Of a stretch of DNA of 11,579 nucleotides, positions 6,979 to 11,579 are shown one piece after another. Source of the stretch: Clostridiales bacterium UBA1248 (GTDB taxonomy: Bacteria; Bacillota; Clostridia; Oscillospirales; CAG-272); assembly GCA_002308615.1 (NCBI GenBank), contig DBWC01000102.1, positions 1 through 11,579 on the forward strand, in the 5' to 3' direction. Position 1 is the stretch's first letter. The number at the start of each line of letters is the position of its first letter. Both the position numbers and the translations under genes were made by a program. The notes under the pieces were generated by a model. The model did no database searches. It worked only from the letters and a program-made list of their open reading frames with translations, and was not told the DNA's origin.

Positions 6979-9216
6979 ATGGCAAGAAAAAAGAAAACAG
7001 ATGAGCAAAAGGAAATAACAGAGGCTGAGATAAAAGATCAGCTTATAGTTGATACGCTTGAAACGAACTATATGCCGTACGCCATGAGCGTTATACTGAG
7101 CCGCGCCATCCCGGAGATAGACGGTTTCAAGCCCGCGCACAGAAAACTGCTTTATACGATGTATAAAATGGGTCTTTTGGACGGACCCAAAACAAAATCC
7201 GCAAACGTATGCGGAGAGACGATGAAGCTCAATCCGCACGGCGACCAGTCCATATATGAAACGCTTGTACGTCTTACGCGCGGAAACGAGGCGCTGCTCC
7301 ATCCGTTTATAGACTCAAAGGGATCGTTCGGAAAGCAGTACAGCAGCGAGCTGAAAGAAGCCGCGCCGCGTTATACGGAGTGCAAGCTCGCTCCGATCTG
7401 CCGCGAGGTGCTTAACGGCATAAACAAAAACGCCGTGGATATGGTGGACAACTACGACGGCTCCATGAAAGAGCCGGTACTTATGCCTACCGCGTTTCCG
7501 AATATACTTGTTTCGGCAAACACCGGTATCGCAGTCGGTATGGCAACGAATATATGCTCGTTCAACCTTGCCGAGGTGTGCGACGGCACGATAGAGCTCA
7601 TCAAAAATCCGAAGACTTCTCCCGACAGGATGCTTGACGTCATAAAAGGACCCGATTTCCCGTTGGGCGGCATACTCGTATTCGACCGTGAAAAGATGAG
7701 AGCGATATACGAGACCGGTACGGGATCGTTCGTCCTGCGGTCAAAGTACGCGTACGATAAAGACAATAACTGCATAGACGTTTCCGAAATACCGTATTCC
7801 ACTTCTATTGAAAAGATAATAGAAGAGGTCACAAAGGGCGTTGCCGACGGAAAGATAAAAGAGCTGTCCGACGTGCGCGACGAGATAGGTTTTGAGGGCT
7901 TCCGCCTTACGCTCGATCTCAAACGCGGCACCGATCCGGAAAAGCTCATGGCAAAGCTGTTCAAGCTCACGTCGCTTCAGGATTCCTTCCCCTGCAATTT
8001 CAATATAATAATCGACAAAAAGCCGGTAGTGCTCGGTGTAAACGACATACTGCTTGAATGGATAAAATTCAGAATGGGCTGCGTCAGGCGCGAGCTTGAA
8101 TTCGATCTGAACACAAAGCGCGACAAGCTTCATTTGCTCCTCGGCTTAGGCAAGATACTGCTCGACATAGATAAAGCCATAGCGATAGTGCGCGGAACGG
8201 AAAAGGAAGCGGACGTCGTGCCGAACCTGCAGAAAGCCTTCGATCTGACGGAGGTCCAGGCGGAATACGTCGCGGAGATAAAGCTGCGTTATCTCAACCG
8301 CGAATATATCTTGAACAGAGTAAAGGAAATATCGGCTCTTCAGGCTGAGATAAAAGACCTTGAAGACACGATAAAGAGCGAAAAGAGAATAAAAGAAGTC
8401 ATAATAAAGCAGCTTACTGAAATAAAGAAGAAATACGGCATACCGAGAAGAACGGAAATACTGTATGACAGTGCGGAGCTGCCGGAATACAAGCCTGAGG
8501 AGGACGTGGAGAATTTCAATCTCTGCGCGGTATTCACAAAGCAGGGCTTCTTCAAAAAAATACCGCTAACGTCTTTGCGCAGCGGCGAAAACCATCTGTT
8601 CAAGGACGGAGACTATATACTCTGCCGCGAAAATTCCGAGAATATCAAATCCGTTATCTTCTTATCGGATCAGGGGCAGATGTACCGTGCAAGACTTGCC
8701 GATTTCAAATCGTGCAAAGCGTCGGATTTAGGCGACTACATCCCCGCAAAGCTCGGATTTGACGAGGGCGAGCGCGCCGTGTATATGAAAACGCTCGACG
8801 GATACGAAGACAAGCACAATATGATCTATATTTTTGAAAACGGCAAGGGCGTAAAGGTCCCGATGTCGGCGTATGAGACGAAGGGCAACAGAAAGAAGCT
8901 TACAGGCGCGTATTCCACCAAATCGCCGCTTGTCGCCGCGTTCTACGAGGACGAGCCTTTCAATATCGCGCTTGTGTCGGACGCGAAACGCGCGATACTG
9001 TTTTCAACGAAGCTCATACCGTCAAAGCCCACGAGGACCGCGGGCGGCGTAACGCTGTTCTCGCTGAAAAAAGGGCAGAAGATAGCCGCCGCTTTCAGAG
9101 AGACGGATTCTCCGTACGAAAGCATTTCAAAATACAGAAAGATAAAGCTGCCGGCTGCAGGCTCGGTGCTTGAGGAGTTCGATATAAACGCACAGCAGGT
9201 CAAAATGGATATTTGA
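6979..9216 (+). CDS. parC: Type IIA DNA topoisomerase subunit A (topoisomerase IV/gyrase A-like)
   Basis: This is the DNA breakage-reunion subunit, partner of the preceding B subunit. The winged-helix domain includes YAMSVILSRAIPEIDGFKPA (34-53), NPHGDQSIYE (85-94) and the catalytic tyrosine Tyr132 in PRYTE with Arg131 before it. The tower and primase-like region has MPTAFPNILV (169-178) and GIAVGMATN (183-191). A coiled-coil region comes near 400-490, and a C-terminal beta-pinwheel-like domain spans about 500-745. I find no QRRGGKG-type GyrA-box, so decatenation or relaxation is more likely than supercoiling. The residue aligned with E. coli Ser83 is Gln90 and that aligned with Asp87 is Glu94. 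The start has AGGTGAGGA (6961-6969), 9 bases before the ATG and 17 bases after the B-subunit stop. Co-transcription and complex formation are therefore expected. The symbol is provisional. Confidence 0.93.
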   Translation: MARKKKTDEQKEITEAEIKDQLIVDTLETNYMPYAMSVILSRAIPEIDGFKPAHRKLLYTMYKMGLLDGPKTKSANVCGETMKLNPHGDQSIYETLVRLTRGNEALLHPFIDSKGSFGKQYSSELKEAAPRYTECKLAPICREVLNGINKNAVDMVDNYDGSMKEPVLMPTAFPNILVSANTGIAVGMATNICSFNLAEVCDGTIELIKNPKTSPDRMLDVIKGPDFPLGGILVFDREKMRAIYETGTGSFVLRSKYAYDKDNNCIDVSEIPYSTSIEKIIEEVTKGVADGKIKELSDVRDEIGFEGFRLTLDLKRGTDPEKLMAKLFKLTSLQDSFPCNFNIIIDKKPVVLGVNDILLEWIKFRMGCVRRELEFDLNTKRDKLHLLLGLGKILLDIDKAIAIVRGTEKEADVVPNLQKAFDLTEVQAEYVAEIKLRYLNREYILNRVKEISALQAEIKDLEDTIKSEKRIKEVIIKQLTEIKKKYGIPRRTEILYDSAELPEYKPEEDVENFNLCAVFTKQGFFKKIPLTSLRSGENHLFKDGDYILCRENSENIKSVIFLSDQGQMYRARLADFKSCKASDLGDYIPAKLGFDEGERAVYMKTLDGYEDKHNMIYIFENGKGVKVPMSAYETKGNRKKLTGAYSTKSPLVAAFYEDEPFNIALVSDAKRAILFSTKLIPSKPTRTAGGVTLFSLKKGQKIAAAFRETDSPYESISKYRKIKLPAAGSVLEEFDINAQQVKMDI

Positions 9217-9225
9217 GGAAACCGT

Positions 9226-9801
9226 ATGGATAAAAGATTTGAACTAATAAAAAAAGCCGCGGTCACGGTGATACTTCTTTGCGTGTTTATGACGACTTTC
9301 GCGTTCGGCGTAACGGAGGATTATACAACTGAAAACGATCCTCTCGTTTCGCTGTCGTACATAAACGGCGTCCTTACGCCGGCGTATGAAAGATACGTTG
9401 ACGAAAAAGTCAAAAGCGTATCCGTTGACGAGATAGTATCCGCGCTTATGGAAAACGATTCTTTCAAGGATTACGTCGCGTCGGTCATCGCATCGCAGTC
9501 GTCGGGCGGCGTATCGGGTTCCGCGTCAAGCGCGGAGTTCGTGACGCTTACCCTGTCGGCGGGCAAAAAGATAACCGCGGTCGGCAGATGTGAGATAATA
9601 GTTAGGTCCGGGCGCGCCTCCGCTTTCTGCAGAACGGCGGGCGTCGTTAAGGATATCTCCGCAAACAAAACGCTTTCAAACGGCGAAGCGGTCGTCACGG
9701 GCGACCTTATAGAGATATCTTATTCCGACAACGCAGGCGTAGCCGCGCTTCAGAACGGGACGGAAGTGCTCATAAGGGGTGAATTCTCAATTGGCGAGTA
9801 A
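9226..9801 (+). CDS. Secreted protein of unknown function
   Basis: A 191-residue protein that I do not recognise as a named family. Residues 1-28 form a typical Sec signal peptide: basic MDKRFELIKK, then a hydrophobic stretch, with a likely cut after AFG near residue 28. DPLVSLSYI (38-46) precedes a charged, probably helical part (about 50-90), a Ser/Gly-rich linker (91-103) and a beta-rich C-terminal domain (about 104-191) containing the VRSGRASAF core (126-134). I recall similar short exported proteins with a DPLVxLSYI start in other Clostridia, but no function. GAGGAAA (9215-9221) overlaps the preceding stop codon and supports the ATG at 9226, 9 bases after the topoisomerase A gene. The next gene overlaps its end by 11 bases. 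This context suggests an envelope role together with the SpoIID-like protein. Confidence 0.8.
   Translation: MDKRFELIKKAAVTVILLCVFMTTFAFGVTEDYTTENDPLVSLSYINGVLTPAYERYVDEKVKSVSVDEIVSALMENDSFKDYVASVIASQSSGGVSGSASSAEFVTLTLSAGKKITAVGRCEIIVRSGRASAFCRTAGVVKDISANKTLSNGEAVVTGDLIEISYSDNAGVAALQNGTEVLIRGEFSIGE
9774..9782 (+). promoter_or_regulatory. Ribosome binding site for the TTG-initiated SpoIID-like gene
   Basis: AAGGGGTGA lies 8 bases before the TTG at 9791, inside the end of the preceding gene. No ATG or GTG near this point gives the full signal anchor in frame, so this site selects TTG as the start. Overlap of the genes suggests translational coupling. Confidence 0.75.
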
Positions 9802-11579
9802 AAAGAAAAAGACTGCTCCCAAAAGCAAAAAGATCGTCATAATAAGAATAATATGCATAGTGCTCTCGCTCCTTTTTCTCGGGGGCGTTGTCGTCGCGGC
9901 AATAATTTCCGCGCAGGCGTACGAGGAGGAAGAGGACGGAAAGCAGGTGTTTTTACCGGAGGATTACCTCGTCAGAGTAGGTATATCGTTCCGCGACGGA
10001 ACGCTTGACAGCCACCGCGTGCGCACGCAGAACGGCGCGCCGGGTTTCGATCTGTATCTGACTACGACGGATAACGAGCTTACGTATATATGGACGCTTT
10101 ATAATAACGACGTGTCCGTATCGGAGACGGGAAATCTGCGTAGATCGTCTTCAAGCGACTGGTATTATTACGCCTCGTCTTCAAACACAGTCGCCGGAGG
10201 CTATCATTTGCAGATAACGGACGGATTTGATAACGCGGCCGAGACGGAGAACCGCCTTTCAGATCTGTCGGATAAGGCAAAGGAGCTTGATCTGCCTTTG
10301 TATCCGGCTTATATCGGCGGCACGTATTATATAAGGATCGGAGCGTTTACGTCCGTATCCCAGGCGGAGTCCGAAAAAAGCGTTATTGAGGAAGCGCTCG
10401 GCTGTACCTGCACCGTAGAATCTCCCACAGCGTCCGGCGTCACCGTGCTTGACTACAAGACGGCGGCCGTGCTGTTCGATTTCGATATGACGGAGCACAA
10501 ATACGGTCTCGGACTGTACTGCCTTGATAAAAACGGAAGCAAGGATTACGTAAAGACCGTAAAGGGCTATTATTACGACGGAGTAATGGAATTCAGACGT
10601 TACAAAGCGTCCGACGCAAACGGCGTTACCATGATACTGATCTCGGAGCTTGAAACGTACGTTACCTGCGTCGTTCCGTGGGAGATATACAACACCTGGC
10701 CTATCGAGACGATGAAGGCGTTTTCGGTATGCGCCCGCACGTTCGTCATAGCAAACAGCCACGAGAGGGCAAAGCACAAAGCGTACGACGTTGACGTCTG
10801 CGATTCAAGCGACTGCCAGGTCTGCAAGGGCTTTGAGCGCGTGAATCAGAACGTTATAAACGGAGTGGAGCAGACAAAGGGAAAGATCCTTTTGTGCGAC
10901 GGCAAGACCATAACGACGTATTATACGGATCTGGGCGGCGGCAGTATGGCGGCGGCGCACGAGGTATGGAATATGGACGCGGTGAAATATCTTGTCGGTC
11001 AGATGACGCCGTGGGAGGACCTCACCGCAAGCAAATACGGCGCGTGGAGCTTTACGGCAACGCCGGAGGAGCTTTTGCAGAAGGTCAGATCGGCGGGTTA
11101 TACGTCGCTTACGGGCGCCGTGGCGGACGTCAAGATAAACCGTTTGTGTGAAAATTCAACGTACGTTTATTCCATAACCATAACGGATATTTACGGCGTA
11201 AGCGTTACGGTCAACAGATGCAGGAACGTGCGCGGCGCGCTGTCAGGGCTCTTGTACGCCGCTAATTTCGTTATTGAGCATAACGGAAAAATTGACGACG
11301 GGCAGAATCACGCCATAAAGGAAACCATAAGCGGCGTGTACGTAATGACCGCGGACGGCATAAAAATGATAGACGGGGAAGACAGGATCAACGTGGTAAC
11401 GGACGGCGGTATAAAACAGCAGTATCTGCCGCAGCACATCATGGTAAAAACGTCCTCGTCGCTCGTATCTCAGACCGTGCTTATAAAAACGTCGGAAGCA
11501 GTCTCGCAGTCGGCAAGCTCAAATTCATCCGATTTCACGTTCATAGGCAGCGGCAACGGCCACGGCGTGGGCGCAAGTC
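9791..11579 (+). CDS. Membrane-anchored SpoIID/LytB-domain protein with SPOR-like segment, 3' end beyond window
   Basis: The frame from TTG at 9791 stays open for 596 codons to the window end, so the gene is truncated on the right. SpoIID-type proteins are lytic transglycosylases that cut denuded peptidoglycan, classically during spore engulfment. The N terminus is Lys-rich (4-15) with one membrane helix (about 15-40), placing the rest outside the cell. GGTYYIRIGAF (176-186) begins a SPOR-like segment extending to about 236. The SpoIID domain starts near 283: ISELETYVTCVVPWEIY (284-300) holds Glu298 at the position of the catalytic Glu, and ARTFVIAN (315-322) is typical of the family. The cysteine cluster CDSSDCQVC (337-345) may bind zinc. 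LGGGSMAAAHEVW (381-393) and GSGNGHGVGAS (586-596) complete the family pattern. The expected Gln-x-Gly-Ala after the final motif lies outside the window. It could act in sporulation or in vegetative wall remodelling. Confidence 0.88.
   Translation, partial: MASKKKKTAPKSKKIVIIRIICIVLSLLFLGGVVVAAIISAQAYEEEEDGKQVFLPEDYLVRVGISFRDGTLDSHRVRTQNGAPGFDLYLTTTDNELTYIWTLYNNDVSVSETGNLRRSSSSDWYYYASSSNTVAGGYHLQITDGFDNAAETENRLSDLSDKAKELDLPLYPAYIGGTYYIRIGAFTSVSQAESEKSVIEEALGCTCTVESPTASGVTVLDYKTAAVLFDFDMTEHKYGLGLYCLDKNGSKDYVKTVKGYYYDGVMEFRRYKASDANGVTMILISELETYVTCVVPWEIYNTWPIETMKAFSVCARTFVIANSHERAKHKAYDVDVCDSSDCQVCKGFERVNQNVINGVEQTKGKILLCDGKTITTYYTDLGGGSMAAAHEVWNMDAVKYLVGQMTPWEDLTASKYGAWSFTATPEELLQKVRSAGYTSLTGAVADVKINRLCENSTYVYSITITDIYGVSVTVNRCRNVRGALSGLLYAANFVIEHNGKIDDGQNHAIKETISGVYVMTADGIKMIDGEDRINVVTDGGIKQQYLPQHIMVKTSSSLVSQTVLIKTSEAVSQSASSNSSDFTFIGSGNGHGVGAS

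Noticed and set aside
7495..7497. Phe173 in the A subunit in place of the DNA-bending Ile174 of E. coli GyrA
   Set aside because: Phe at this position is common in Gram-positive A subunits, so it is not unusual here.
7452..8133. Overlapping minus-strand open frames within topoisomerase subunit A
   Set aside because: The plus-strand protein matches its family along this whole stretch. The antisense frames have no motif or ribosome site.
10894..11151. 85-codon plus-strand open frame near the right end
   Set aside because: It is an out-of-frame shadow of the SpoIID-domain gene, whose continuous frame from TTG 9791 carries the family motifs.
1..11579. CRISPR array, tRNA, rRNA, IS element or prophage
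   Set aside because: I saw no regularly spaced repeats, no cloverleaf with a conserved T-arm, no transposase or phage motifs. The genes fit ordinary chromosomal families.

Overview
The window looks like a chromosomal segment from an uncultured or gut-type Clostridia (Bacillota). The reasons are the strong AGGAGG-like ribosome binding sites, a SpoIID/LytB-family protein, a second (non-gyrase) type IIA topoisomerase pair of the clostridial kind, and a lipoprotein sugar-binding protein beside a large glycosidase. No phage, IS, tRNA, rRNA or CRISPR sequence is visible. Gene density is high, and the largest gene-free gap is about 214 bases (4765-4978).

The left half is on the minus strand. A strong sigma-A-type promoter (4793-4821) drives an ABC-transporter solute-binding lipoprotein (3247-4764). 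A hairpin terminator follows (about 3194-3239), then a 1042-residue glycoside hydrolase of the GH106 (alpha-L-rhamnosidase-like) type (50-3178). At the extreme left edge is a perfect palindrome (1-19), either a terminator or a dispersed repeat. The pair looks like a small glycan-scavenging unit: the lipoprotein captures an oligosaccharide outside the cell and the hydrolase, which has no signal peptide, cleaves it in the cytoplasm. No permease genes are in view.

The right half is on the plus strand and reads as one operon with gaps of 17 and 9 bases and finally an 11-base overlap. Its genes are a topoisomerase IV/gyrase B-type subunit (4979-6961), an A-type subunit (6979-9216), a small secreted protein of unknown function (9226-9801), and a membrane-anchored SpoIID/LytB-domain protein (9791 to beyond the window end). 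The last gene starts at TTG. It carries an N-terminal membrane anchor, a SPOR-like segment and a SpoIID domain whose GHGVG motif lies at the very edge.

The most interesting point is this coupling of a divergent topoisomerase with two envelope or peptidoglycan-facing proteins. The topoisomerase has an ATP-lid motif resembling eukaryotic topo II, Gln at the quinolone-contact Ser position, and no visible GyrA-box. These are individually recognisable families. I do not see a clearly unprecedented system, but the operon is worth comparative work.
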